From NCBI RefSeq assembly GCF_022113815.1, contig NZ_SGOM01000004.1, positions 62,001 to 126,000 on the forward strand: a stretch of DNA of 64,000 nucleotides. Direction: 5' to 3'. The translations under genes and the position numbers were made by a program. Under the pieces are notes generated by a model. That model was not told where the DNA came from, ran no database searches, and worked only from the letters and a program-made list of their open reading frames with translations. Origin of the DNA: Vibrio cincinnatiensis (GTDB lineage: Bacteria; Pseudomonadota; Gammaproteobacteria; Enterobacterales; Vibrionaceae). Shown piece by piece: positions 45,799-56,495 of the stretch. The first letter of the stretch is position 1. Each line of letters opens with the position of its first letter.

Positions 45799-46497
45799 AT
45801 GCAGCTAGGACGACACATTTCAGGGCAATTTAATGTCGAACTTGAGTCGATTCGTACTCATGTACTGACAATGGGCGGCTTGGTTGAACAACAGCTCTCC
45901 TTTGCTATGCAAGCGCTGCATAAAGACGATATTGAATTAGCTCGTAAAGTGGTTCGTGATGATCATAAAGTCAACGAAATGGAAGTCTCGATCGATGAAG
46001 CTTGCACGCGAATTATTGCCAAACGGCAACCGACCGCTAAAGATCTACGGTTAATCATGGCGATCATTAAAACGATTACTGACCTCGAACGTATTGGTGA
46101 TGTGGCAACTAAAATGGCTTATATTGCCATTGAAAGTCCAACCATCAAAGAGCGTCAGTTCCAAGTTTCTTTAGAGCCGCTCTGTCGTCAAGCGATAGCG
46201 ATGTTGCACCAAGTACTTGATGCTTTTGCCCGTATGGATGTGGAAGCCGCAGCAGAAGTTCACAAGCAAGATGATAAGTTAGACAAAGAGTATGAAGCGG
46301 TAATTCGTCAATTAATGACGTACATGATGGAAGATCCGAAAAATATTCCACATATTTTACAAGTGATGTGGTCTGCTCGTGCTATCGAGCGGGTTGGGGA
46401 TCGCTGTCAAAATATTTGTGAATACATCATCTATTTTGTTAAAGGAAAAGATGTTCGCCACTTGGGCGAACAATCCATTGATGATGCGCTGCGTTAA
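45799..46497 (+). CDS. phoU: Phosphate transport system regulator PhoU
   Basis: PhoU keeps PhoR in its inhibitory state when phosphate is plentiful. The 232-residue all-helical protein has the two PhoU repeats with metal-binding motifs: [13 protein letters not shown] and [18 protein letters not shown] in the first, [19 protein letters not shown] and [22 protein letters not shown] in the second. The stop codon overlaps that of the convergent cutC within the palindrome TTAA at 46494-46497. Confidence 0.96.
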   Translation: MQLGRHISGQFNVELESIRTHVLTMGGLVEQQLSFAMQALHKDDIELARKVVRDDHKVNEMEVSIDEACTRIIAKRQPTAKDLRLIMAIIKTITDLERIGDVATKMAYIAIESPTIKERQFQVSLEPLCRQAIAMLHQVLDAFARMDVEAAAEVHKQDDKLDKEYEAVIRQLMTYMMEDPKNIPHILQVMWSARAIERVGDRCQNICEYIIYFVKGKDVRHLGEQSIDDALR

Positions 46498-47243
46498 AGC
46501 GCTTTAAGTCGCTCAGCCACTTGAGCGATGGCTTGTGGGTTCGTCACGGGAATCACAAAATCATCAAGATTCGCTTGCCCCATTTTAGCACTGGTAGCCT
46601 GAAGCTGCATACGGCTGGGGCGAGTGGTTTTGCCTGACAAATGTACTTCTTGTACGCCCGTTTGTTGCACAATGTGAGTGACATTGTCAGCATTCAGGCC
46701 CGCTCCCGCCATAATCTGGATACGCCCTTGAGCAAGAGTCACCATGTCAGCCAGTGTATCTATGCCATTCTCAACTCGGCTGGCGAGCCCTGAAGTTAAG
46801 ACTCGTTCACAACCAAGCTCAATGAGCGTATTTAATGCTTGGCGAAAATCAGCACATTGATCAATGGCTCGATGAAAGGTGACACCTAACCCACGCTGTT
46901 TCGCATGCTGAATGAGTTGAGCATTTTGCTCACGATTGATTTCACCTTGTGCCGTCAATACCCCAAGTACAACCCCTTGTAGCCCAGCATTGGCTGCTGC
47001 ATCAATATCATCCAACATGATTGCCATTTCTTCTGAATCATAAAGAAAATCGCCTTGGCGAGGGCGAATCATTGCATAGATAGGAATTGGAGATATTCTG
47101 GCGCTCTGTTTCATCAACCCATAGCTGGGTGTTAAGCCACCTAATGCTAAGGAAGAGCAAAGTTCAATGCGGGTTGCTCCCCCTTGAATGGCCAAGTGTA
47201 ATGATTCTACATTATCAATACAGACTTCAAGTTGATAGTTCAT
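46494..47243 (-). CDS. cutC: CutC family protein (copper homeostasis)
   Basis: The 249-residue TIM-barrel protein matches Cut[73 protein letters not shown] and [12 protein letters not shown]. CutC was named for copper tolerance in E. coli, but its catalytic role remains unclear. I chose the ATG at 47243, which matches the family N-terminus; upstream in-frame ATGs (47255, 47288) would add a basic stretch. It converges on phoU with overlapping stop codons. Confidence 0.9.
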   Translation of the reverse strand: MNYQLEVCIDNVESLHLAIQGGATRIELCSSLALGGLTPSYGLMKQSARISPIPIYAMIRPRQGDFLYDSEEMAIMLDDIDAAANAGLQGVVLGVLTAQGEINREQNAQLIQHAKQRGLGVTFHRAIDQCADFRQALNTLIELGCERVLTSGLASRVENGIDTLADMVTLAQGRIQIMAGAGLNADNVTHIVQQTGVQEVHLSGKTTRPSRMQLQATSAKMGQANLDDFVIPVTNPQAIAQVAERLKAL

Positions 47244-47385
47244 GGCGTTTCTCATCAGTGATCTCGGTGGCAGAATTCTAGCAGCCACTTCCTCACAAGT
47301 CTGTTAGATAAACTAGAGAATAGGGGAAAAGTTACACTCCTTGAATTTCCGGAATGGGGGGATTGAAAGAAAAAATTAGAAACAA

Positions 47386-47415
47386 AAAGCCCAAAGCAAA
47401 GTTGCTTTGGGCTTT
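47386..47415 (-). terminator. Rho-independent terminator of prx
   Basis: On the minus strand a 14-base inverted repeat AAAGCCCAAAGCAA/TTGCTTTGGGCTTT is followed by TTGTTTCTAATTTTTT, about 95 bases after the prx stop. The intervening sequence belongs to the 3' untranslated region. Confidence 0.85.
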
Positions 47416-47508
47416 GGGGACTTTACTTCACTGATTGGCGTTGCGTTATCGCTTTATTATTTGTCCAACCATTCACCCGAGTTGAGCGCGGGCAATTTGT
47501 TTCTGATA

Positions 47509-48120
47509 TTATTTTTTACCTAAATCGTCAGTATGTTCAGATAGATAAGCGGCTACACCAGCTGGCGTATCTTTCATGCCTGCTTTACCTTCTTCCCATT
47601 GTGCAGGGCAGACTTCACCGTGTTTTTGGTGGAAGTTTAGAGCGTCAACCATGCGTAACATTTCATCGATGTTGCGGCCTAGAGGAAGATCATTGACGAC
47701 TTGGTGACGAACGACACCGTCTTCATCGATAAGGAATGAACCACGGAAAGCAACACCCACTTCAGGATGTTCAACATCGTATGCTTTAACAATTTCGTGT
47801 TTAACGTCAGCAACCAGTGGGTATTTCACTTGACCAATACCGCCATTTTCAACGGCAGTATTACGCCATGCGTTGTGTGAGAATTGTGAGTCGATGGACA
47901 CACCGATGACTTCAACACCTTTCGCTTGGAAGTCTTCAAAACGTTTATCAAACGCGATCAGCTCTGAAGGGCAAACAAAAGTAAAATCGAGTGGATAGAA
48001 GAAAACAACGGCTTTCTTACCTTTAGTAAACTCTGCAAAGTTGAATGTATCAACGATTTCACCGTTACCAAGAACAGCTGCAGCAGTAAAATCAGGGGCT
48101 TGACGACCTACGAGTACCAT
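47509..48120 (-). CDS. Typical 2-Cys peroxiredoxin (AhpC/Prx1 type)
   Basis: The 203-residue enzyme reduces hydrogen peroxide and organic peroxides. The peroxidatic Cys50 lies in PLDFTFVCPSELIAF and the resolving Cys171 in GEVCPAQW. The GGIG motif (93-96) is present, while the C-terminal YF motif reads YL, features linked to sensitivity to over-oxidation. The gene is divergent from an OxyR2-type regulator. This prx/oxyR pairing is known in Vibrio (Prx2-OxyR2 of V. vulnificus), so peroxide induction by the neighbour is expected. A long hairpin lies in the 5' leader, and a terminator follows. Confidence 0.94.
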   Translation of the reverse strand: MVLVGRQAPDFTAAAVLGNGEIVDTFNFAEFTKGKKAVVFFYPLDFTFVCPSELIAFDKRFEDFQAKGVEVIGVSIDSQFSHNAWRNTAVENGGIGQVKYPLVADVKHEIVKAYDVEHPEVGVAFRGSFLIDEDGVVRHQVVNDLPLGRNIDEMLRMVDALNFHQKHGEVCPAQWEEGKAGMKDTPAGVAAYLSEHTDDLGKK

Positions 48121-48148
48121 TTTTTGCTCCTAAGAATGATGGTTAATG

Positions 48149-48176
48149 CTCGGTAGCACCAGATTGTGTTACCGAG
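48149..48176 (-). promoter_or_regulatory. Stable hairpin in the prx leader
   Basis: CTCGGTA/TACCGAG (7 bp) extends, past one mismatch, into CAC/GTG with a 6-base loop, 29-56 bases upstream of the prx start. It may stabilise the mRNA 5' end or be part of an operator. No U-run follows, so it is not a terminator. Confidence 0.5.
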
Positions 48177-48219
48177 TCCATGTGTATTCGAGACAAACTA
48201 TAGTACAGAGTGTAGTATG

Positions 48220-48267
48220 AAAAAAAGCGAATTAAATAGATTAAGTTAATCGAAAAAAGCGATTTAA
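48220..48267. repeat. Direct repeat in the prx-oxyR intergenic region, candidate OxyR site
   Basis: AAAAAAGCGAATTAA (48221-48235) and AAAAAAGCGATTTAA (48253-48267) differ at one base and are 32 bases apart, about three helical turns. Between them lies ATAGATTAAGTTAAT, partly resembling an OxyR half-site (ATAG-N7-CTAT). The position just upstream of oxyR and between divergent genes suits a LysR-family tetramer. Confidence 0.45.
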
Positions 48268-48283
48268 GAAGAAAGTTGAAATT

Positions 48284-49189
48284 ATGAATAAGTGGCCGAG
48301 TCTAAAGCAGTTACATTACCTAATAACTTTACATGAAACACGACATTTTAGTGAAGCAGCAGATCGCTGTTTTGTTAGTCAATCCACTTTAAGCAAAGGC
48401 ATTCAAAACCTAGAAGCATTAATCGGTTGTCCTTTGTATGAAAAGCAGGATAAGAAAAGTCCACTGGTTTTTACTCATGCCGGTGAACTGGTGATTAAAC
48501 GTGGCCGAGAGCTATTGGCTAGGGGGAAGGATCTCCTCGAATTAGGACAACAGTGCCAAAATGGTCCGATGGAAGGGCAATTAAAGTTGGGCTGTATTCC
48601 GACGATTGCGCCTTTTTTACTGTGTGATTTAGTCCAAGTGCTCAATTCGCGTTATTCCAGCCTTCATCTCCTATTACGGGAAGACACCACGGCTAACCTT
48701 CTCAATGCATTACGTTTAGGTGAATTAGATGTATTGATTCTTGCTTTACCGATTGATATCGGTCATATGGAAAGCCGAGTTGTTGGGCGCGATCCTTTTC
48801 GAATGGTAATAAGCCGTCAACAAGCGGGCGGTATTCGAGTTCCGATTAAATATGACGACTTACCTGATGAATCTGTTTTCTTGCTAGAAAATGAGCATTG
48901 CTTAACGGAGCATGCGGTATCGGCATGCCAATTAACCGATAAAGAGAAGATTAATCCATTTACGGCAACAAGCTTACATACGCTGGTGCAAATGGTGGCC
49001 AATGGGCTTGGCACTACCTTTATTCCTCAAATGGCGATTGATCATGGCTTATTGGAGAATCAAAATTTGGTGGTGATTGACCCACCTGGTCAGCAGGCAT
49101 ATCGAGAAATCGGCTTAGTATGGCGGCCGAGTTCATCTCGCTATCAGACTTTTGAGCAATTAGCAGATGTAGTGGCTGAACTATTATAG
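48284..49189 (+). CDS. oxyR: Peroxide-sensing LysR regulator, OxyR2 type
   Basis: The 301-residue LysR-family protein has an N-terminal HTH (KQLHYLITLHETRHFSEAADRCFVSQSTLSKGIQNLE) and a regulatory domain with the redox pair Cys206 and Cys215 (ENEHCLTEHAVSAC). These fall at the equivalents of E. coli Cys199 and Cys208. Residue 204 is Glu, where OxyR1-type proteins have Gly. Glu204 is the feature reported to make V. vulnificus OxyR2 hypersensitive to hydrogen peroxide, and even the numbering agrees. It is divergent from the prx gene, its probable target. Confidence 0.9.
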   Translation: MNKWPSLKQLHYLITLHETRHFSEAADRCFVSQSTLSKGIQNLEALIGCPLYEKQDKKSPLVFTHAGELVIKRGRELLARGKDLLELGQQCQNGPMEGQLKLGCIPTIAPFLLCDLVQVLNSRYSSLHLLLREDTTANLLNALRLGELDVLILALPIDIGHMESRVVGRDPFRMVISRQQAGGIRVPIKYDDLPDESVFLLENEHCLTEHAVSACQLTDKEKINPFTATSLHTLVQMVANGLGTTFIPQMAIDHGLLENQNLVVIDPPGQQAYREIGLVWRPSSSRYQTFEQLADVVAELL

Positions 49190-49765
49190 CGTTTATTCAT
49201 TACTATATTTAATCGATAAACTAGTTAAAGCGTGCTGTTTTAGTTCGCTTTTTTAGTTTTTTATTCTGATAGTGAACCTTTAATTGTAAAATTTCACAGA
49301 AATAAATTTTTGAAGCTTTCATAAAATAGTAAAAATTCACACCGTCAATTTTACATAAATGTTTGGTGTTATTGTTTAAACCTTGTCGGCATTTTCCTTC
49401 CTTTTTCCCACCATCATTAGCATCACATTGCTCTGTTGTTTTTTTTATTCATGTTTGAATCATTTCTTCTTTTATTTTTAAATGTAATTTAATTACGTAA
49501 TTAATGACATTTTTGTGGTGAGAGAATAACGAGAAAAGAAACGGAATAAAACTTTGAATTTAACGTTATGGTAACTTTTGCTCTTTTATGTAAACGTCTT
49601 ATGGGTTAAGGTTTAATTTAGATTTTGATACTAATTTCGTGCTTGAGTTACGGATGTTTTTACGAAAAATTATAGAGAATAAATAGGTCAAAATAATAAA
49701 AGTCAGGAAAATAATTTGTAGTTTTAAAGTTACAAATGTTTATTAACCCAATAAGGAAAATGGTT
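49190..49765. other. Long AT-rich leader region before aceB
   Basis: About 575 bases without a gene, strongly AT-rich. The most distinct element is the perfect 16-base palindrome at 49489-49504. I cannot pick a single convincing promoter, and no good Cra or IclR site is evident by eye. The length suggests layered control of the glyoxylate genes, as is common for aceBA. Confidence 0.5.
49489..49504. promoter_or_regulatory. Perfect 16-base palindrome upstream of aceB
   Basis: TTAATTACGTAATTAA is perfectly palindromic and is flanked by near-symmetric AATGT and ACATT. It lies about 260 bases before aceB. It could be an operator for a dimeric regulator of the glyoxylate shunt, but in AT-rich DNA chance is also possible. 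Confidence 0.4.
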
Positions 49766-51403
49766 ATGCTTGCTCAAACCCCAGAAACTTCACCATTACA
49801 CGATCAACATTCCAATTCCCAAGGCTCGCTTGAGGTGAGGGGGAGATTGTCTCTTGAACATCAAGCTATTTTCCCTATTGAAGCCCAAACTTTTTTAACG
49901 GCTTTGTGTGCGCAATTTGCTTCACGAGTCGATAGCTTGCTAAGTGAGCGAGAGCGTCTGCAATCGTGGATCGATCAAGGTAACTTGCCCGACTTTCTGG
50001 AACAAACACAGGATATCCGAGAAGGCAGTTGGAAAATTCTTGGAATTCCACAAGATCTACAAGATCGCCGAGTAGAAATTACTGGGCCAACGGAACGTAA
50101 AATGGTGATCAATGCTTTGAATGCTAACGTCAAAGTTTTTATGGCCGATTTTGAGGACTCGATGGCTCCGGCGTGGGATAAAGTGCTGGATGGACAAGTG
50201 AACTTGCGGGATGCCGTTAATGGCACGATCAGTTATATCAACCCAGATAATGGCAAGGTGTACCAGCTAAAAGAAGATCCCGCAGTTTTAATCTGTCGAG
50301 TTCGTGGTTTGCATCTTAAAGAGAAACACGTCTCCTTTGCGGGGCAAATTATTCCCGGTTCGCTATTCGATTTTGCTTTGTACTTTTTCAATAATTATCA
50401 AGCCTTACTGAAAAAAGGCAGTGGTCCTTATTTCTATCTTCCTAAGTTGCAAGCCTATCAAGAAGCACAGTGGTGGAGTGACGTGTTCCATTTTACTGAA
50501 GACTATTTTGGTTTAGAGACTGGTACGATCAAAGCGACGGTATTGATTGAAACGTTACCCGCCGTGTTTCAGATGGATGAAATCCTTTTTGTGTTAAAAG
50601 AGCACATTGTGGGGCTTAACTGTGGCCGCTGGGATTACATCTTCAGTTATATTAAAACGTTAAAAAAACACGCAGATCGTGTACTGCCAGACCGTCAAGT
50701 GGTGACGATGGATAAACCTTTCTTAAATGCGTATTCCCGTCTCTTGATTTATACCTGCCATCGACGTGGTGCTTTTGCAATGGGAGGCATGGCGGCTTTT
50801 ATTCCTGCTAAAGATCCGACTCTCAACGCGCAGGTATTGGAAAAGATCCGCAACGACAAAATGCTGGAAGCCCAAAATGGTCATGATGGTACTTGGGTTG
50901 CGCATCCGGGGCTGGCCGATACGGCGATGGAAGTCTTTAGCCAAGTGCTGGGTGAGCGTCAAAATCAATTGGATGTTAGCCGGATGTCGGATGCTCCAAT
51001 TAGTGCTACTGAGCTTCTCCAACCTTGTGAGGGGCCTAGGAGTGAAGAAGGAATGCGACATAACATTCGGGTGGCTCTGCAATACATTGAAGCTTGGATT
51101 TCTGGTAATGGCTGTGTGCCAATCTATGGACTCATGGAAGATGCGGCAACGGCAGAAATTTCTCGGGCGTCTATCTGGCAGTGGATTCAACACGGCAAAA
51201 CTCTCGATAACGGAGAGGTGGTGACGAAAGCCCTATTTCGTCGTTATCTCACCGAAGAGATTGAAGTGGTGAAACAGGAAATCGGAGAAGAACGCTTTGC
51301 TCTTGGGCGTTTTACTGAAGCGGCTGAGCTAATGGAACGATTAACTACCAGTGATGAATTAACCAACTTTTTAACCATACCGGGCTATGACTACTTAGCC
51401 TAG
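49766..51403 (+). CDS. aceB: Malate synthase A
   Basis: AceB condenses glyoxylate and acetyl-CoA to malate, the second step of the glyoxylate shunt. The 545-residue form starting at ATG 49766 has AAGGA 8 bases upstream; an in-frame ATG at 49760 is too close to that site. The isoform A sequence is clear: VEITGPTERKMVINALNANVKVFMADFEDSMAPAW, the catalytic/metal region LIETLPAVFQMDEILF, LNCGRWDYIFSYIKT, MGGMAAFIPAKD and NDKMLEAQNGHDGTWVAHPGL. It is followed by aceA after 121 bases, so the two probably share a transcript. Confidence 0.96.
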   Translation: MLAQTPETSPLHDQHSNSQGSLEVRGRLSLEHQAIFPIEAQTFLTALCAQFASRVDSLLSERERLQSWIDQGNLPDFLEQTQDIREGSWKILGIPQDLQDRRVEITGPTERKMVINALNANVKVFMADFEDSMAPAWDKVLDGQVNLRDAVNGTISYINPDNGKVYQLKEDPAVLICRVRGLHLKEKHVSFAGQIIPGSLFDFALYFFNNYQALLKKGSGPYFYLPKLQAYQEAQWWSDVFHFTEDYFGLETGTIKATVLIETLPAVFQMDEILFVLKEHIVGLNCGRWDYIFSYIKTLKKHADRVLPDRQVVTMDKPFLNAYSRLLIYTCHRRGAFAMGGMAAFIPAKDPTLNAQVLEKIRNDKMLEAQNGHDGTWVAHPGLADTAMEVFSQVLGERQNQLDVSRMSDAPISATELLQPCEGPRSEEGMRHNIRVALQYIEAWISGNGCVPIYGLMEDAATAEISRASIWQWIQHGKTLDNGEVVTKALFRRYLTEEIEVVKQEIGEERFALGRFTEAAELMERLTTSDELTNFLTIPGYDYLA

Positions 51404-51524
51404 GAATAACCATAAAACTTAACGTGAAACATCATCTTCAAAGTCAGCATAAGTTGTACTGATAGCGAAAAGGAAGAAACAGACGTGAGCATCTAGCCAC
51501 GTACTACTATAAGAGGGATACATT

Positions 51525-52835
51525 ATGACATTGACTCGTCGCCAACAAATCGAAGCTTTAGAAAAAGATTGGGCAACTAACCCCCGCTGGAAAAATGTAA
51601 AGCGCACCTACAGTGCTGAAGACGTCGTCAATCTACGTGGTTCGGTTACTCCTGCTAATACCATTGCGCAGCGTGGTGCGGATAAACTGTGGTCTTTAGT
51701 CAATGGAGACGCTAAGAAAGGTTATGTGAATTGCTTAGGTGCTTTAACGGGCGGCCAAGCAGTGCAACAAGCAAAAGCGGGAATTGAAGCGATTTACCTT
51801 TCTGGTTGGCAAGTGGCTGCGGATAACAATACCGCAGGAACCATGTATCCAGACCAATCTCTCTACCCGGTTGACTCAGTACCCAGCGTAGTGAAACGTA
51901 TCAACAATGCGTTTCGTCGGGCTGACCAAATTCAGTGGTCGAATGGCAAATCGCCGCAAGATGAAGGTGGCATTGATTATTTCCTGCCTATTGTCGCGGA
52001 TGCAGAAGCAGGATTTGGGGGCGTATTGAACGCCTATGAATTGATGAAATCGATGATTGAAGCAGGAGCCGCTGGTGTTCACTTTGAAGACCAATTAGCG
52101 TCAGTGAAAAAATGTGGTCACATGGGTGGAAAAGTTTTGGTTCCTACCCAAGAGGCGGTACAAAAACTGATTGCGGCTCGCTTAGCGGCTGATGTTTCAG
52201 GTACAACTACGCTGGTTATTGCACGTACCGATGCTAACGCTGCCGATCTGCTCACTTCAGATTGTGACCCTTACGATGGTGATTTTATCGTTGGTGAACG
52301 TACCTCTGAAGGTTTTTATCGCGTACGCGCTGGCATTGATCAAGCGATTTCTCGTGGCTTAGCTTACGCACCGTATGCAGACTTAGTATGGTGTGAAACC
52401 GCTAAACCGGATCTCGAAGAGGCTCGTAAGTTTGCTGAAGCCATTCATGCTCAATATCCAGATCAACTCCTTGCTTATAACTGCTCACCTTCCTTTAACT
52501 GGGAGAAAAACTTAGATGCAGAGACGATTGCAAAATTCCAGCAAGAGTTGGCGGATATGGGATACAAATACCAATTTATTACTCTAGCGGGAATTCATAA
52601 CATGTGGTTTAACATGTTTGAGTTAGCTCATGCTTATGCGCAAGGAGAGGGGATGCGCCACTACGTAGAAATGGTACAGCGCAAAGAGTTTGCCGCAGCA
52701 GAAAAAGGCTATACCTTTGTGGCTCACCAACAAGAAGTGGGAACGGGGTATTTTGATAAAATGACTAATACCATTCAAGGTGGGCAATCTTCAGTGACGG
52801 CATTAACAGGCTCTACCGAAGAAGAACAATTTTAG
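51525..52835 (+). CDS. aceA: Isocitrate lyase
   Basis: AceA splits isocitrate into succinate and glyoxylate, allowing growth on acetate and fatty acids. The 436-residue enzyme has the catalytic loop [17 protein letters not shown] with the active-site Cys, metal-binding [12 protein letters not shown] and [10 protein letters not shown], and [10 protein letters not shown] near the C-terminus. Length and sequence are like E. coli AceA (434). An AGAGG ribosome binding site precedes the ATG. A strong terminator at 52911-52934 ends the aceBA unit. No aceK follows, as I recall for Vibrio. Confidence 0.97.
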   Translation: MTLTRRQQIEALEKDWATNPRWKNVKRTYSAEDVVNLRGSVTPANTIAQRGADKLWSLVNGDAKKGYVNCLGALTGGQAVQQAKAGIEAIYLSGWQVAADNNTAGTMYPDQSLYPVDSVPSVVKRINNAFRRADQIQWSNGKSPQDEGGIDYFLPIVADAEAGFGGVLNAYELMKSMIEAGAAGVHFEDQLASVKKCGHMGGKVLVPTQEAVQKLIAARLAADVSGTTTLVIARTDANAADLLTSDCDPYDGDFIVGERTSEGFYRVRAGIDQAISRGLAYAPYADLVWCETAKPDLEEARKFAEAIHAQYPDQLLAYNCSPSFNWEKNLDAETIAKFQQELADMGYKYQFITLAGIHNMWFNMFELAHAYAQGEGMRHYVEMVQRKEFAAAEKGYTFVAHQQEVGTGYFDKMTNTIQGGQSSVTALTGSTEEEQF

Positions 52836-52910
52836 GTTACTCGTAGAGGTTATTTAATATCGCCTCTTGGGTTATCGACTTGTCTTTCAATTAAAGTTGA
52901 TGCAATTGTT

Positions 52911-52934
52911 GAGCGGCAAAAGCCGCTCTTTTTT
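52911..52934 (+). terminator. Rho-independent terminator of aceBA
   Basis: GAGCGGC/GCCGCTC with a 4-base A loop is followed by six T residues, 76 bases after the aceA stop. Confidence 0.95.
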
Positions 52935-53010
52935 CACATGGATGAATATCATCTTCCCATTTTTTGCCTAGCGTCATTTTTCTTAAGTAAAGAATGAACT
53001 GTTACTGGCA

Positions 53011-53481
53011 TTAGAGAATGTCGTCTTCAATACTATCATCCAACTCAATTTCATCAGGCTCTGTATCTTCTTGTAACTCAAGTAAATTAACCGCAATGGT
53101 CACGAAATCGCTGTCGGTAATAATACCCACTAATTCCCCTTTGGACACAACAGGTAAACAGCCAACCTTATGCTTTTGCATGTAGATAGCACTTTCTTTT
53201 AAGCCTGCTTGAGGGGCAACCGACATGACTCCTGTATGCATCACTTCATAGAGCGGGGTCTCTTCTGTATACGAGGTTTCCGCCTTTTGGTTGTATAAAC
53301 TCGATTCTTGGGCCGCAAGGACATCACGATGGGTGATTACTCCGAGCAGTTTTCGATTGGCATCCACAATAGGGATATGGCGAATATCCAATGCTTCCAT
53401 CATGTGTCGGGCGTCGGCCAGAGTGTGTGTACGCAACAAGGTATGTGGGTTGCGAGTCATCATGTCTTCAACCTTGATCAT
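53011..53481 (-). CDS. CBS-domain-pair protein
   Basis: The 156-residue cytoplasmic protein consists of two CBS domains, about residues 1-60 (VEDMMTRNPHTLLRTHTLADA, RHIPIVDANRKLLGVITHRDVL) and 75-135 (VMHTGVMSVAPQAGLKESAIYMQKHKVGCLPVV, LVGIITDSDF), plus an acidic tail. Such stand-alone pairs bind adenine nucleotides and resemble the AcuB type, but the function here is not known. The start at ATG 53481 has a strong AAGGAG 6 bases upstream. It is transcribed against aceBA and away from queA. Confidence 0.87.
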   Translation of the reverse strand: MIKVEDMMTRNPHTLLRTHTLADARHMMEALDIRHIPIVDANRKLLGVITHRDVLAAQESSLYNQKAETSYTEETPLYEVMHTGVMSVAPQAGLKESAIYMQKHKVGCLPVVSKGELVGIITDSDFVTIAVNLLELQEDTEPDEIELDDSIEDDIL

Positions 53482-53783
53482 AACCAACTCCTTCTTCGTT
53501 TATCTCTTTATTGTTTTACCCAATAAAACCTCGAAGTTGTGGTTTATTGAGCGGTTTATTCTTATTAATCTAAACTATAGTTTTTCTACCGAGAAATATC
53601 TGAGAGTTCAGTCGGTTTTTATTGGGAATCAGCATAGATAGAGAGGGGCGTCACTATTCATTCTCGTCGTTGAAGGCTTAACTTGGTTAGATAATGTACA
53701 ACCCTGTATCTTGACGTTGCTTGGGTATATACTGTCGCGCCGCGAAATAAACCATCGCTAACTTAACTAACCAAGAAAGAGTC

Positions 53784-54836
53784 ATGCAAGTTTCAGATTT
53801 TCATTTTGACCTCCCTGATGAGTTGATCGCTCGTTACCCAAAGGAGCAAAGAACCGCGAGTCGCCTTTTGCGCTTAGACGGTAATTCAGGATCACTCGTT
53901 GATGGTACATTCACTGATGTTCTTCAGTATGTCGCACCGGGTGATTTACTGGTATTTAATAATACGCGTGTTATTCCGGCTCGGATGTTTGGTCGTAAAG
54001 CTACGGGTGGAAAACTCGAGGTGTTGGTTGAGCGAATGCTGGATGAACATTCTATTTTGGCCCATGTGCGTAGTTCCAAACCGCCGAAACCAGGAGCCGA
54101 ACTTTATCTCGGAGAACAGGATGAGTACCACGCCACGATGGTTGCTCGTCATGATGCGTTGTTTGAAATTCAGTTTAGTGCGCCAACTCCGGTTTTGGAG
54201 ATCCTTAACCATATCGGGCATATGCCGTTGCCGCCTTATATCGATCGCCCAGATGAAGATGCGGATAAAGAGCGTTATCAAACGGTTTATAACCAAAAGC
54301 CAGGTGCGGTAGCTGCGCCAACTGCAGGCTTGCATTTTGATGAAACGTTATTAGAGCAAATTCAGGCCAAAGGGGTGGAGTTTGCCTATGTAACCTTGCA
54401 TGTTGGTGCGGGAACTTTCCAACCGGTACGAGTTGAAAATATTCATGATCATCATATGCATGCTGAATATGTCGAAGTGCCACAAGAGGTTGTGGATGCT
54501 ATTGTGGCGACAAAAGCGCGTGGTGGGCGAGTGATTGCGGTGGGAACCACCTCGGTGCGCTCATTGGAAAGTGCTGCGCAAGATGCTGTGAAAAAAGGTA
54601 CGGAATTGGTTCCTTTCTTTGGTGATACCGAAATATTTATCTTCCCCGGCTATCAGTATCAGCTTGTGGATTGCTTGATCACCAATTTCCACTTACCAGA
54701 ATCCACCTTGATTATGTTAGTCAGCGCCTTTGCTGGCTATGAACATACCATGGCCGCCTATCAACATGCTGTAGAGCAGCAATATCGCTTCTTTAGCTAT
54801 GGCGATGCCATGTTTATTGAAAAAAAATTGGACTAA
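53784..54836 (+). CDS. queA: S-adenosylmethionine:tRNA ribosyltransferase-isomerase QueA
   Basis: QueA transfers and rearranges the ribosyl group of SAM onto preQ1 in tRNA, giving epoxyqueuosine. In 350 residues it shows the family marks [72 protein letters not shown] and a C-terminal [12 protein letters not shown]. It leads the queA-tgt-yajC-secDF series, a gene order conserved in gammaproteobacteria, and acts directly after Tgt, encoded next. Confidence 0.97.
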   Translation: MQVSDFHFDLPDELIARYPKEQRTASRLLRLDGNSGSLVDGTFTDVLQYVAPGDLLVFNNTRVIPARMFGRKATGGKLEVLVERMLDEHSILAHVRSSKPPKPGAELYLGEQDEYHATMVARHDALFEIQFSAPTPVLEILNHIGHMPLPPYIDRPDEDADKERYQTVYNQKPGAVAAPTAGLHFDETLLEQIQAKGVEFAYVTLHVGAGTFQPVRVENIHDHHMHAEYVEVPQEVVDAIVATKARGGRVIAVGTTSVRSLESAAQDAVKKGTELVPFFGDTEIFIFPGYQYQLVDCLITNFHLPESTLIMLVSAFAGYEHTMAAYQHAVEQQYRFFSYGDAMFIEKKLD

Positions 54837-54853
54837 CTTTGTTATTGTCCTGA

Positions 54854-56035
<1,182 letters not shown>

Positions 56036-56141
56036 TAATTGTGTGCGCCGAGACCAATTTATCCCAGTGATGGCTTGAATTTGTCTTGGTGCATCCCAAT
56101 ACCAACAACATTACAAACAATAACTTAGAGGACGTTTCTCA

Positions 56142-56474
56142 ATGAGTCTAATTTCTGTCGCTCACGCAGCAGGTGAAGGTGCACCACAAGGTGGTGGTTT
56201 CGAAATGCTGATCATGCTTGGCATGTTTGCGGTTATTTTCTATTTTATGATTTACCGCCCACAATCTAAGCGTGTTAAAGAGCATAAAAGCCTGATGGCT
56301 TCCATGGCGAAAGGGGATGAAGTACTGACTAGCGGTGGTTTAGTAGGAAAAATTACTAAAATTGCTGATGACAATGATTTTATTTCGATTGAATTAAATC
56401 ACGCCAATGAAGTTGTGATCAAAAAAGACTTCGTTACTGCAGTGTTACCTAAAGGTACGCTTAAATCTCTGTAA
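56142..56474 (+). CDS. yajC: Sec translocon accessory protein YajC
   Basis: YajC is a small inner-membrane partner of SecDF-YidC. The 110-residue protein has one membrane segment (about 20-39, FEMLIMLGMFAVIFYFMIYRPQ) followed by the conserved RPQSKRVKEHKSLM and a small cytoplasmic domain (KGDEVLTSGGLVGKI). It precedes secD by 21 bases, as in most Proteobacteria. Confidence 0.96.
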   Translation: MSLISVAHAAGEGAPQGGGFEMLIMLGMFAVIFYFMIYRPQSKRVKEHKSLMASMAKGDEVLTSGGLVGKITKIADDNDFISIELNHANEVVIKKDFVTAVLPKGTLKSL

Positions 56475-56495
56475 AACAGCTAGAGGATCCTCGCT

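Noticed and set aside
50723..51224. Overlapping ORFs of 152-156 residues on both strands within aceB
   Set aside because: They lie in the conserved C-terminal half of malate synthase and have the composition of shadow frames.
53899..54335. ORFs of 129-137 residues on both strands within queA
   Set aside because: Shadow frames of queA, rich in rare-type stretches and without ribosome binding sites.
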